Under the pieces are notes generated by a model. That model did not search any database and was not told the origin of the DNA. It saw nothing but the letters and a program-made list of their open reading frames with translations. The position numbers and the translations under genes were made by a program. Below are positions 35,800 to 48,100 of a stretch of 64,000 nucleotides of DNA, one piece after another; the first letter of the stretch is position 1; every line of letters begins with the position of its first letter. The DNA comes from Ocypus olens (taxonomy: Eukaryota > Arthropoda > Insecta > Coleoptera > Staphylinidae). Location of the stretch: positions 32,181,689-32,245,688 of the forward strand of contig OU343058.1 in assembly GCA_910593695.2 (NCBI GenBank). Reading direction: 5' to 3'.

Positions 35800-37040
35800 T
35801 CAGTTTCTGTAAGTCTCACAAATAATTTTTATAACAAAATATAAAAGAAAATATAAATTTAATCGTTTTCAGTTTCTGTAAGTCTCAAAAATAATTTTTA
35901 AAACCAAATAGTGTTCAGAATGGGATTCTAGACTCGAAAAAAACCGAAAATAAATTTTTGAAGAAAAATTAAATTTATTCGTTTTTCGGCGTTTCCAGCA
36001 GTTGTCCGAACGATTTACATCAAAAGAAATTTTGCTTGTCTCAGTTTCTGTAAGTCTCACAAATATACTTTATAACAAAATAGTGTGCAGAATGTGATTC
36101 TGGACTCGAAAAAAAACGAAAATAATTTTTTGAAGAAAATATAAATTTAATCGTTTTCAGTTTCTGTAAGTCTCACAAATAATTTATAAAACCAAATAGT
36201 GTTCAGAATGGGATTCTAGACTCGAAAAAAACGAAAATAAATATTTGAAGAAAAATTAAATTTATTCGTTTCTCGGCGTTTCCAGCAGTTGTCCGAACGA
36301 TTTACATCAAAAGAAATTTTGCTTGTCTCAGTTTCTGTAAGTCTCACAAATAATTTTTATAACAAAATAGTGTTCAAAATGGGATTCAAGACTCGAAATA
36401 AAACGAAAATAAATTTTTGAAGAAAAATTAAATTTAGTCGTTTTTCGGCGTTTCCAGCAGTTGTCCGAACGATTTACATCAAAAGAAATTTTGCTTGTCT
36501 CAGTTTCTGTAAGTCTCACAAATAATTTTTATAACAAAAAAGTGTTCAGAATGTGATTCTGGACTCGAAAAAAAACGAAAATTATTTTTTGAAGAAAAAT
36601 TAAATTTAATCGTTTTTAGGCGTTTCCAGCAGTTGTCCGAACGATTTACATCAAAAGAAATTTTGCTTGTCTCAGTTTCTGTAAGTCTCACAAATAATTT
36701 TTATAACAAAATAGTTTTCAGAATGTGATTCTGGACTCGAAAAAAAACGAAAATAAATTTTTGAAGAAAAATTAAATTTAATCGATTTTCGGCGTTTCCT
36801 GCAGTTGTCCGAAGGATTTACATCAAAAGAAATTTTGCTTGTCTTAGTTTCTGTAAGTCTCACAAATAATTTTTATAACAAAAAAGTGTTTAGAATGTGA
36901 TTCTGGACTCGAAAAAAAACGAAAATTATTTTTTGAAGAAAAATTTAATTTAATCGTTTTTCGGCGTTTCCAGCAGTTGTCCGAACGATTTACATCAAAA
37001 GAAATTTTGCTTGTCTTAATTTCTGTAAGTCTCACAAATA

Positions 37041-37722
37041 ATTTTTATAACAAAATAGTGTTCAGAATGTGATTCTGGACTCGAAAAAAACGAAAATAAA
37101 TTTTTGAAGAAAAATTAAATTTATTCGTTTTTCGGCGTTTCCAGCAGTTGTCCGAACGATTTACATCAAAAGAAATTTTGATTGTCTCAGTTTCTGTAAG
37201 TCTCACAAATATATTTTATAACAAAATAGTGTTCAGAATGTGATTCTGGACTCGAAAAAAACGAAAATAAATTTTTGAAGAAAAATTAAATTTAATCGAT
37301 TTTCGGCGTTTCCAGCAGTTGTCCGAACGATTTACATCAAAAGAAATTTTGCTTGTCTCAGTTTCTGTAAGTCTCACAAATAATTTTTATAACAAAATAG
37401 TGTTCAGAATGTGATTCTGGACTCGAAAAAAACGAAAATAAATTTTTGAAGAAAAATTAAATTTATTCGTTTTTCGGCGTTTCCAGCAGTTGTCCGAACG
37501 ATTTACATCAAAAGAAATTTTGATTGTCTCAGTTTCTGTAAGTCTCACAAATATATTTTATAACAAAATAGTGTTCAGAATGTGATTCTGGACTCGAAAA
37601 AAACGAAAATAAATTTTTGAAGAAAAATTAAATTTAATCGATTTTCGGCGTTTCCAGCAGTTGTCCGAACGATTTACATCAAAAGAAATTTTGCTTGTCT
37701 TAGTTTCTGTAAGTCTCACAAA
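37041..37722. repeat. 341-bp dimer duplicated in tandem
   Basis: The pair of 171-bp L monomers containing TTTTGATTGTCTCAG and CAAATATATTTTATAAC appears at about 37,180-37,220 and again about 341 bp on. The equivalent places at 28,200-28,540, 33,040-33,380, 44,400-44,740, 48,650-48,990 and 56,640-56,980 have one copy only. Confidence 0.8.
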
Positions 37723-40436
37723 TAATTTTTATAACAAAAAAGTGTTCAGAATGTGATTCTGGACTCGAAAAAAAACGAAAATTATTTTTTGAAAATATAA
37801 ATTTAATCGTTTTCAGTTTCTGTAAGTCTCACAAATAATTTTTAAAACCAAATAGTGTTCAGAATGGGATTCTAGACTCGAAAAAAAACGAAAATAAATT
37901 TTTGAAGAAAAATTAAATTTATTCGTTTATCGGCGTTTCCAGCAGTTGTCCGAACGATTTACATCAAAAGAAATTTTGCTTGTCTCAGTTTCTGTAAGTC
38001 TCACAAATATATTTTATAACAAAATAGTGTTCAGAATGTGATTCTGGACTCGAAAAAAAACGAAAATAAATTTTTGAAGAAAAATTAAATTTATTCGTTT
38101 TTCGGCGTTTCCAGCAGTTGTCCGAACGATTTACACCAAAAGAAATTTTGTTGTTTCAATTTCTGAAAGTCTCACAAATAATTTTTATAACAAAATAATG
38201 TTCAGAATGGGATTCAAGACTCGAAAAAAAACGAAAATAAATTTTTGAAGAAAAATTAAATTTAATCGTTTTTCGGCGTTTCCAGCAGTTGTCCGAACGA
38301 TTTACATCAAAAGAAATTTTGCTTGTCTCAGTTTCTGTAAGTCTCACAAATAATTTTTATAACAAAATAGTGTTCAGAATGTGATTCTGGACTCAAAAAA
38401 AAACGAAAATAAATTTTTGAAGAAAAATTAAATTTAATCGATTTTCGGCGTTTCCAGCAGTTGTCCGAACGATTTACATCAAAAGAAATTTTGCTTGTCT
38501 TAGTTTCTGTAAGTCTCACAAATAATTTTTATAACAAAATAGTGTTCAGAATGGGATTCAAGACTCGAAAAAAAAACGAAAATAAATTTTTGAAGAAAAA
38601 TTAAATTTAATCGATTTTCGGCGTTTCGAGCAGTTGTCCGAACGATTTACATCAAAAGAAATTTTGCTTGTCTTAGTTTCTGTAAGTCTCACAAATAATT
38701 TTTTTTTCTGGACTCGAAAAAAAACGAAAATAAATTTTTGAAGAAAAATTAAATTTATTCGTTTTTCGGCGTTTCCGGCAGTTGTCCGAACGATTTACAT
38801 CAAAAGAAATTTTGATTGTCTCAGTTTCTGTAAGTCTGACAAATAATTTTTATAACAAAATAGTGTTCAAAATGGGATTCAAGACTCGAAAAATAACGAA
38901 AATAAATTTTTGAAGAAAAATTAAATTTAATCGTTTTTCGGCGTTTCCAGCAGTTGTCCGAACGATTTACATCAAAAGAAATTTTGCTTGTCTCAGTTTC
39001 TGTAAGTCTCACAAATAATTTTTATAACAAAATAGTGTTCAAAATGGGATTCAAGACTCGAAAAAGCGAAAATAAATTTTTGAAGAAAAATTAAATTTAA
39101 TCGATTTTCGGCGTTTCCAGCAGTTGTCCGAACGATTTACATCAAAAGAAATTTTGCTTGTCTTAGTTTCTGTAAGTATCACAAATAATTTTTATAACAA
39201 AAAAGTGTTCAGAATGTGATTCTGGACTCGAAAAAAAACGAAAATTATTTTTTGAAGAAAATATAAATTTAATCGTTTTCAGTTTCTGTAAGTCTCACAA
39301 ATAATTTTTATAACAAAATAGTGTTCAGAATGTGATTCTGGACTAGAAAAAAAACAAAAATAAATTTTTGAAGAAAAATTAAATTTAATCGTTTTTCGGC
39401 GTTTCCTGCAGTTGTCCGAACGATTTACACCAAAAGAAATTTTGCTTGTCTCAATTTCTGTAAGTCTCACAAACAATTTTTATAACAAAATAGTGTTCAG
39501 AATGTGATTATGGACTCGAAAAGAAACGAAAATAAATTTTTGAAGAAAAATTAAATTTAATCGTTTTTTGGCGTTTCCAGCAGTTGTCCGAACGATTTAC
39601 ACCAAAAGAAATTTTGCTTGTTTCAATTTCTGTAAGTCTCACAAATAATTTTTATAACAAAATAGTGTTCAGAATGTGATTCTGGACTCGAAAAAAACGA
39701 AAATAAATTTTTGAAGAAAAATTAAATTTAATCGATTTTCGGCGTTTCCAGCAGTTGTCCGAACGATTTACATCAAAAGAAATTTTGCTTGTCTTAGTTT
39801 CTGTAAGTCTCACAAATAATTTTTTTTTCTGGACTCGAAAAAAAACGAAAATAAATTTTTGAAGAAAAATTAAATTTAATCGTTTTTCGGCGTTTCCAGC
39901 AGTTGTCCGAACGATTTACATCAAAAGAAATTTTGCTTGTCTCAGTTTCTGTAAGTCTCACAAATAATTTTTATAACAAAAAAGTGTTCAGAATGTGATT
40001 CTGGACTCGAAAAAAAACGAAAATTATTTTTTGAAGAAAAATTAAATTTAATCGTTTTTAGGCGTTTCCAGCAGTTGTCCGAACGATTTACATCAAAAGA
40101 AATTTTGCTTGTCTCAGTTTCTGTAAGTCTCACAAATAATTTTTATAACAAAATAGTTTTCAGAATGTGATTCTGGACTCGAAAAAAAACGAAAATAAAT
40201 TTTTGAAGAAAAATTAAATTTAATCGATTTTCGGCGTTTCCAGCAGTTGTCCGAAGGATTTACATCAAAAGAAATTTTGCTTGTCTTAGTTTCTGTAAGT
40301 CTCACAAATAATTTTTATAACAAAAAAGTGTTTAGAATGTGATTCTGGACTCGAAAAAAAACGAAAATTATTTTTTGAAGAAAAATTTAATTTAATCGTT
40401 TTTCGGCGTTTTCAGCAGTTGTCCGAACGATTTACA

Positions 40437-40649
40437 TCAAAAGAAATTTTGCTTGTCTGAGTTTCTGTAAGTCTCACAAATAATTTTTATAACAAAATAG
40501 TTTTCAGAATGTGATTCTGGACTCGAAAAAAAACGAAAATAAATTTTTGAAGAAAAATTAAATTTAATCGTTTTTCGGCGTTTCCAGCAGTTGTCCGAAC
40601 GATTTACACCAAAAGAAATTTTGCTTGTCTTAGTTTCTGTAGGTCTCAC
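40437..40649 (-). repeat. Hybrid monomer marking loss of one monomer
   Basis: This monomer joins TAGTTTTCAGAATG of the monomer equivalent to 31,279-31,470 with the CACCAAAAG and GTAGGTCTC end of the one equivalent to 31,451-31,642. One 172-173-bp unit is missing relative to the earlier block (shift drops from 9,180 to 9,007). Nearby TCAG is changed to TGAG at about 40,458. The same hybrid recurs at 52,679-52,891, so the deletion predates the 12,242-bp duplication. Confidence 0.8.
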
Positions 40650-40917
40650 AAATAATTTTTATAACAAAAAAGTGTTCAGAATGTGATTCTTAACTCGAAA
40701 AAAAACGAAAATAATTTTTTGAAGAAAATATAAATTTAATCGTTTTCAGTTTCTGTAAGTCTCACAAATAATTGTTAAAACCAAATAGTGTTCAGAATGG
40801 GATTCTAGACTCGAAAAAAAACGAAAATAAATTTTTGAAGAAAAATTAAATTTATTCGTTTTTCGGCGTTTCCAGCAGTTGTCCGAACGATTTACATCAA
40901 AAGAAATTTTGCTTGTC

Positions 40918-43900
40918 TCAGTTTCTGTAAGTCTCACAAATAATTTTTATAACAAAATATAAAAGAAAATATAAATTTAAAAATTTAATCGTTTTCAGTT
41001 TCTGTAAGTCTCAAAAATAATTTTTAAAACCAAATAGTGTTCAGAATGGGATTCTAGACTCGAAAAAAAACGAAAATAAATTTTTGAAGAAAAATTAAAT
41101 TTATTCGTTTTTCGGCGTTTCCAGCAGTTGTCCGAACGATTTACATCAAAAGAAATTTTGCTTGTCTCAGTTTCTGTAAGTCTCACAAATAATTTTTATA
41201 ACAAAATAGTTTTCAGAATGTGATGCTGGACTCGAAAAAAAACGAAAATAAATTTTTGAAGAAAAATTAAATTTAATCGATTTTCGGCGTTTCCAGCAGT
41301 TGTCCGAAGGATTTACATCAAAAGAAATTTTGCTTGTCTCAGTTTCTGTAAGTCTCACAAATAATTTTTATAACAAAATAGTGTTCAAAATGGGATTCAA
41401 GACTCGAAAAAAAACGAAAATAAATTTTTGAAGAAAAATTAAATTTAATCGTTTTTCGGCGTTTTAGCAGTTGTCCGAACGATTTACATCAAAAGAAATT
41501 TTGCTTGTCTCAGTTTCTGTAAGTCTCACAAATAATTTTTATAACAAAAAAGTGTTCAGAATGTGATTCTGGACTCGAAAAAAAACGAAAATTATTTTTT
41601 GAAGAAAAATTAAATTTAATCGTTTTTAGGCGTTTCCAGCAGTTGTCCGAACGATTTACATCAAAAGAAATTTTGCTTGTCTCAGTTTCTGTAAGTCTCA
41701 CAAATAATTTTTATAACAAAATAGTTTTCAGAATGTGATTCTGGACTCGAAAAAAAACGAAAATAAATTTTTGAAGAAAAATTAAATTTAATCGATTTTC
41801 GGCGTTTCCAGCAGTTGTCCGAAGGATTTACATCAAAAGAAATTTTGCTTGTCTTAGTTTCTGTAAGTCTCACATATAATTTTTATAACAAAAAAGTGTT
41901 TAGAATGTGATTCTGGACTCGAAAAAAAACGAAAATTATTTTTTGAAGAAAAATTTAATTTAATCGTTTTTCGGCGTTTCCAGCAGTTGTCCGAACGATT
42001 TACATCAAAAGAAATTTTGCTTGTCTTAATTTCTGTAAGTCTCACAAATAATTTTTATAACAAAAAAGTGTTCAGAATGTGATTCTGGACTCGAAAAAAA
42101 ACGAAAATTATTTTTTGAAAATATAAATTTAATCGTTTTCAGTTTCTGTAAGTCTCACAAATAATTTTTAAAACCAAATAGTGTTCAGAATGGGATTCTA
42201 GACTCGAAAAAAAACGAAAATAAATTTTTGAAGAAAAATTAAATTTATTCGTTTATCGGCGTTTCCAGCAGTTGTCCGAACGATTTACATCAAAAGAAAT
42301 TTTGCTTGTCTCAGTTTCTGTAAGTCTCACAAATTAATTTTATAACAAAATAGTGTTCAGAATGTGATTCTGGACTCGAAAAAAAACGAAAATAAATTTT
42401 TGAAGAAAAATTAAATTTATTCGTTTTTCGGCGTTTCCAGCAGTTGTCCGAACGATTTACATCAAAAGAAATTTTGCTTGTCTCAGTTTCTGTAAGTCTC
42501 ACAAATAATTTTTATAACAAAATAGTGTTCAGAATGTGATTCTGGACTCAAAAAAAAACGAAAATAAATTTTTGAAGAAAAATTAAATTTAATCGATTTT
42601 CGGCGTTTCCAGCAGTTGTCCGAACGATTTACATCAAAAGAAATTTTGCTTGTCTTAGTTTCTGTAAGTCTCACAAATAATTTTTTTTTTCTGGACTCGA
42701 AAAAAAACGAAAATAAATTTTTGAAGAAAAATTAAATTTATTCGTTTTTCGGCGTTTCCGGCAGTTGTCCGAACGATTTACATCAAAAGAAATTTTGATT
42801 GTCTCAGTTTCTGTAAGTCTCACAAATAATTTTTATAACAAAATAGTGTTCAAAATGGGATTCAAGACTCGAAAAATAACGAAAATAAATTTTTGAAGAA
42901 AAATTAAATTTAATCGTTTTTCGGCGTTTCCAGCAGTTGTCCGAACGATTTACACCAAAAGAAATTTTGCTTGTCTTAGTTTCTGTAGGTCTCACAAATA
43001 ATTTTTATAACAAAAAAGTGTTCAGAATGTGATTCTTAACTCGAAAAAAAACGAAAATAATTTTTTGAAGAAAATATAAATTTAATCGTTTTCAGTTTCT
43101 GTAAGTCTCACAAATAATTGTTAAAACCAAATAGTGTTCAGAATGGGATTCTAGACTCGAAAAAAAACGAAAATAAATTTTTGAAGAAAAATTAAATTTA
43201 TTCGTTTTTCGGCGTTTCCAGCAGTTGTCCGAACGATTTACATCAAAAGAAATTTTGCTTGTCTCAGTTTCTGTAAGTCTCACAAATAATTTTTATAACA
43301 AAATATAAAAGAAAATATAAATTTAAAAATTTAATCGTTTTCAGTTTCTGTAAGTCTCAAAAATAATTTTTAAAACCAAATAGTGTTCAGAATGGGATTC
43401 TAGACTCGAAAAAAAACGAAAATAAATTTTTGAAGAAAAATTAAATTTATTCGTTTTTCGGCGTTTCCAGCAGTTGTCCGAACGATTTACATCAAAAGAA
43501 ATTTTGCTTGTCTCAGTTTCTGTAAGTCTCACAAATAATTTTTATAACAAAATAGTTTTCAGAATGTGATTCTGGACTCGAAAAAAAACGAAAATAAATT
43601 TTTGAAGAAAAATTAAATTTAATCGATTTTCGGCGTTTCCAGCAGTTGTCCGAAGGATTTACATCAAAAGAAATTTTGCTTGTCTCAGTTTCTGTAAGTC
43701 TCACAAATAATTTTTATAACAAAATAGTGTTCAAAATGGGATTCAAGACTCGAAAAAAAACGAAAATAAATTTTTGAAGAAAAATTAAATTTAATCGTTT
43801 TTCGGCGTTTCCAGCAGTTGTCCGAACGATTTACATCAAAAGAAATTTTGCTTGTCTCAGTTTCTGTAAGTCTCACAAATAATTTTTATAACAAAAAAGT

Positions 43901-45171
43901 GTTCAGAATGTGATTCTGGACTCGAAAAAAAACGAAAATTATTTTTTGAAGAAAAATTAAATTTAATCGTTTTTAGGCGTTTCCAGCAGTTGTCCGAACG
44001 ATTTACATCAAAAGAAATTTTGCTTGTCTCAGTTTCTGTAAGTCTCACAAATAATTTTTATAACAAAATAGTTTTCAGAATGTGATTCTGGACTCGAAAA
44101 AAAACGAAAATAAATTTTTGAAGAAAAATTAAATTTAATCGATTTTCGGCGTTTCCAGCATTTGTCCGAAGGATTTACATCAAAAGAAATTTTGCTTGTC
44201 TTAGTTTCTGTAAGTCTCACAAATAATTTTTATAACAAAAAAGTGTTTAGAATGTGATTCGGGACTCGAAAAAAAACGAAAATTATTTTTTGAAGAAAAA
44301 TTTAATTTAATCGTTTTTCGGCGTTTCCAGCAGTTGTCCGAACGATTTACATCAAAAGAAATTTTGCTTGTCTTAATTTCTGTAAGTCTCACAAATAATT
44401 TTTATAACAAAATAGTGTTCAGAATGTGATTCTGGACTCGAAAAAAACGAAAATAAATTTTTGAAGAAAAATTAAATTTATTCGTTTTTCGGCGTTTCCA
44501 GCAGTTGTCCGAACGATTTACATCAAAAGAAATTTTGATTGTCTCAGTTTCTGTAAGTCTCACAAATATATTTTATAACAAAATAGTGTTCAGAATGTGA
44601 TTCTGGACTCGAAAAAAACGAAAATAAATTTTTGAAGAAAAATTAAATTTAATCGATTTTCGGCGTTTCCAGCAGTTGTCCGAACGATTTACATCAAAAG
44701 AAATTTTGCTTGTCTTAGTTTCTGTAAGTCTCACAAATAATTTTTATAACAAAAAAGTGTTCAGAATGTGATTCTGGACTCGAAAAAAAACGAAAATTAT
44801 TTTTTGAAAATATAAATTTAATCGTTTTCAGTTTCTGTAAGTCTCACAAATAATTTTTAAAACCAAATAGTGTTCAGAATGGGATTCTAGACTCGAAAAA
44901 AAACGAAAATAAATTTTTGAAGAAAAATTAAATTTATTCGTTTTTCGGCGTTTCCAGCAGTTGTCCGAACGATTTACATCAAAAGAACTTTTGCTTGTCT
45001 CAGTTTCTGTAAGTCTCACAAATATATTTTATAACAAAATAGTGTTCAGAATGTGATTCTGGACTCGAAAAAAAACGAAAATAAATTTTTGAAGAAAAAT
45101 TAAATTTATTCGTTTTTCGGCGTTTCCAGCAGTTGTCCGAACGATTTACATCAAAAGAAATTTTGCTTGTC
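40918..45171. repeat. 4,254-bp tandem block, first copy
   Basis: It runs from the 77-bp SS monomer at 40,918 to the base before the SS monomer at 45,172. The next copy is 45,172-49,424 and another is 53,160-57,412. S joints 40990/45244/53232, 42134/46388/54375, 43087/47340/55328 and 43335/47589/55577 line up. Copies 2 and 3 share GGCGTTTTAGCAG and CACATATAATTT with copy 1 (41,460/45,712/53,702 and 41,871/46,125/54,112). The block also holds an internal 2,346-bp shift: about 40,650-42,045 resembles 42,965-44,392. Confidence 0.85.
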
Positions 45172-45191
45172 TCAGTTTCTGTAAGTCTCAC
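45000..45191. repeat. Hybrid L monomer at the seam of the 4,254-bp duplication
   Basis: Its left part matches the monomer at 49,253-49,444 (CAAATATATTTTATAAC type), but the right part has ACATCAAAAG and GTCTCAG followed by an SS unit, where 49,253-49,444 has ACACCAAAAG and GTTTCAATATCTG. It therefore joins the end of one block to the start of the next, as expected at an unequal crossover point, with the switch near 45,115-45,160. Confidence 0.7.
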
Positions 45192-48100
45192 AAATAATTT
45201 TTATAACAAAATATAAAAGAAAATATAAATTTAAAAATTTAATCGTTTTCAGTTTCTGTAAGTCTCAAAAATAATTTTTAAAACCAAATAGTGTTCAGAA
45301 TGGGATTCTAGACTCGAAAAAAAACGAAAATAAATTTTTGAAGAAAAATTAAATTTATTCGTTTTTCGGCGTTTCCAGCAGTTGTCCGAACGATTTACAT
45401 CAAAAGAAATTTTGCTTGTCTCAGTTTCTGTAAGTCTCACAAATAATTTTTATAACAAAATAGTTTTCAGAATGTGATTCTGGACTCGAAAAAAAACGAA
45501 AATAAATTTTTGAAGAAAAATTAAATTTAATCGATTTTCGGCGTTTCCAGCAGTTGTCCGAAGGATTTACATCAAAAGAAATTTTGCTTGTCTCAGTTTC
45601 TGTAAGTCTCACAAATAATTTTTATAACAAAATAGTGTTCAAAATGGGATTCAAGACTCGAAAAAAAACGAAAATAAATTTTTGAAGAAAAATTAAATTT
45701 AATCGTTTTTCGGCGTTTTAGCAGTTGTCCGAACGATTTACATCAAAAGAAATTTTGCTTGTCTCAGTTTCTGTAAGTCTCACAAATAATTTTTATAACA
45801 AAAAAGTGTTCAGAATGTGATTCTGGACTCGAAAAAAAACGAAAATTATTTTTTGAAGAAAAATTAAATTTAATCGTTTTTAGGCGTTTCCAGCAGTTGT
45901 CCGAACGATTTACATCAAAAGAAATTTTGCTTGTCTCAGTTTCTGTAAGTCTCACAAATAATTTTTATAACAAAATAGTTTTCAGAATGTGATTCTGGAC
46001 TCGAAAAAAAACGAAAATAAATTTTTGAAGAAAAATTAAATTTAATCGATTTTCGGCGTTTCCAGCAGTTGTCCGAAGGATTTACATCAAAAGAAATTTT
46101 GCTTGTCTTAGTTTCTGTAAGTCTCACATATAATTTTTATAACAAAAAAGTGTTTAGAATGTGATTCTGGACTCGAAAAAAAACGAAAATTATTTTTTGA
46201 AGAAAAATTTAATTTAATCGTTTTTCGGCGTTTCCAGCAGTTGTCCGAACGATTTACATCAAAAGAAATTTTGCTTGTCTTAATTTCTGTAAGTCTCACA
46301 AATAATTTTTATAACAAAAAAGTGTTCAGAATGTGATTCTGGACTCGAAAAAAAACGAAAATTATTTTTTGAAAATATAAATTTAATCGTTTTCAGTTTC
46401 TGTAAGTCTCACAAATAATTTTTAAAACCAAATAGTGTTCAGAATGGGATTCTAGACTCGAAAAAAAACGAAAATAAATTTTTGAAGAAAAATTAAATTT
46501 ATTCGTTTATCGGCGTTTCCAGCAGTTGTCCGAACGATTTACATCAAAAGAAATTTTGCTTGTCTCAGTTTCTGTAAGTCTCACAAATTAATTTTATAAC
46601 AAAATAGTGTTCAGAATGTGATTCTGGACTCGAAAAAAAACGAAAATAAATTTTTGAAGAAAAATTAAATTTATTCGTTTTTCGGCGTTTCCAGCAGTTG
46701 TCCGAACGATTTACATCAAAAGAAATTTTGCTTGTCTCAGTTTCTGTAAGTCTCACAAATAATTTTTATAACAAAATAGTGTTCAGAATGTGATTCTGGA
46801 CTCAAAAAAAAACGAAAATAAATTTTTGAAGAAAAATTAAATTTAATCGATTTTCGGCGTTTCCAGCAGTTGTCCGAACGATTTACATCAAAAGAAATTT
46901 TGCTTGTCTTAGTTTCTGTAAGTCTCACAAATAATTTTTTTTTCTGGACTCGAAAAAAAACGAAAATAAATTTTTGAAGAAAAATTAAATTTATTCGTTT
47001 TTCGGCGTTTCCGGCAGTTGTCCGAACGATTTACATCAAAAGAAATTTTGATTGTCTCAGTTTCTGTAAGTCTCACAAATAATTTTTATAACAAAATAGT
47101 GTTCAAAATGGGATTCAAGACTCGAAAAATAACGAAAATAAATTTTTGAAGAAAAATTAAATTTAATCGTTTTTCGGCGTTTCCAGCAGTTGTCCGAACG
47201 ATTTACACCAAAAGAAATTTTGCTTGTCTTAGTTTCTGTAGGTCTCACAAATAATTTTTATAACAAAAAAGTGTTCAGAATGTGATTCTTAACTCGAAAA
47301 AAAACGAAAATAATTTTTTGAAGAAAATATAAATTTAATCGTTTTCAGTTTCTGTAAGTCTCACAAATAATTGTTAAAACCAAATAGTGTTCAGAATGGG
47401 ATTCTAGACTCGAAAAAAAACGAAAATAAATTTTTGAAGAAAAATTAAATTTATTCGTTTTTCGGCGTTTCCAGCAGTTGTCCGAACGATTTACATCAAA
47501 AGAAATTTTGCTTGTCTCAGTTTCTGTAAGTCTCACAAATAATTTTTATAACAAAATATAAAAGAAAATATAAATTTAAAAATTTAATCGTTTTCAGTTT
47601 CTGTAAGTCTCAAAAATAATTTTTAAAACCAAATAGTGTTCAGAATGGGATTCTAGACTCGAAAAAAAACGAAAATAAATTTTTGAAGAAAAATTAAATT
47701 TATTCGTTTTTCGGCGTTTCCAGCAGTTGTCCGAACGATTTACATCAAAAGAAATTTTGCTTGTCTCAGTTTCTGTAAGTCTCACAAATAATTTTTATAA
47801 CAAAATAGTTTTCAGAATGTGATTCTGGACTCGAAAAAAAACGAAAATAAATTTTTGAAGAAAAATTAAATTTAATCGATTTTCGGCGTTTCCAGCAGTT
47901 GTCCGAAGGATTTACATCAAAAGAAATTTTGCTTGTCTCAGTTTCTGTAAGTCTCACAAATAATTTTTATAACAAAATAGTGTTCAAAATGGGATTCAAG
48001 ACTCGAAAAAAAACGAAAATAAATTTTTGAAGAAAAATTAAATTTAATCGTTTTTCGGCGTTTCCAGCAGTTGTCCGAACGATTTACATCAAAAGAAATT

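Larger units (their letters stand above)
35800..42995. repeat. Domain B large block, second copy with whole-monomer gains and losses
   Basis: The shift to the first copy is 8,839 up to about 37,380. It becomes 9,180 after a 341-bp dimer duplication (ending near 37,722), 9,007 after loss of one monomer near 40,450, and 9,006 to about 42,045. It is then 8,664 after loss of two monomers and 8,492 after loss of one more before the T junction at 42681. Each step is one or two monomers, within a base or so. The match fades in the monomer at 42,804-42,995, which is a hybrid. Confidence 0.75.
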
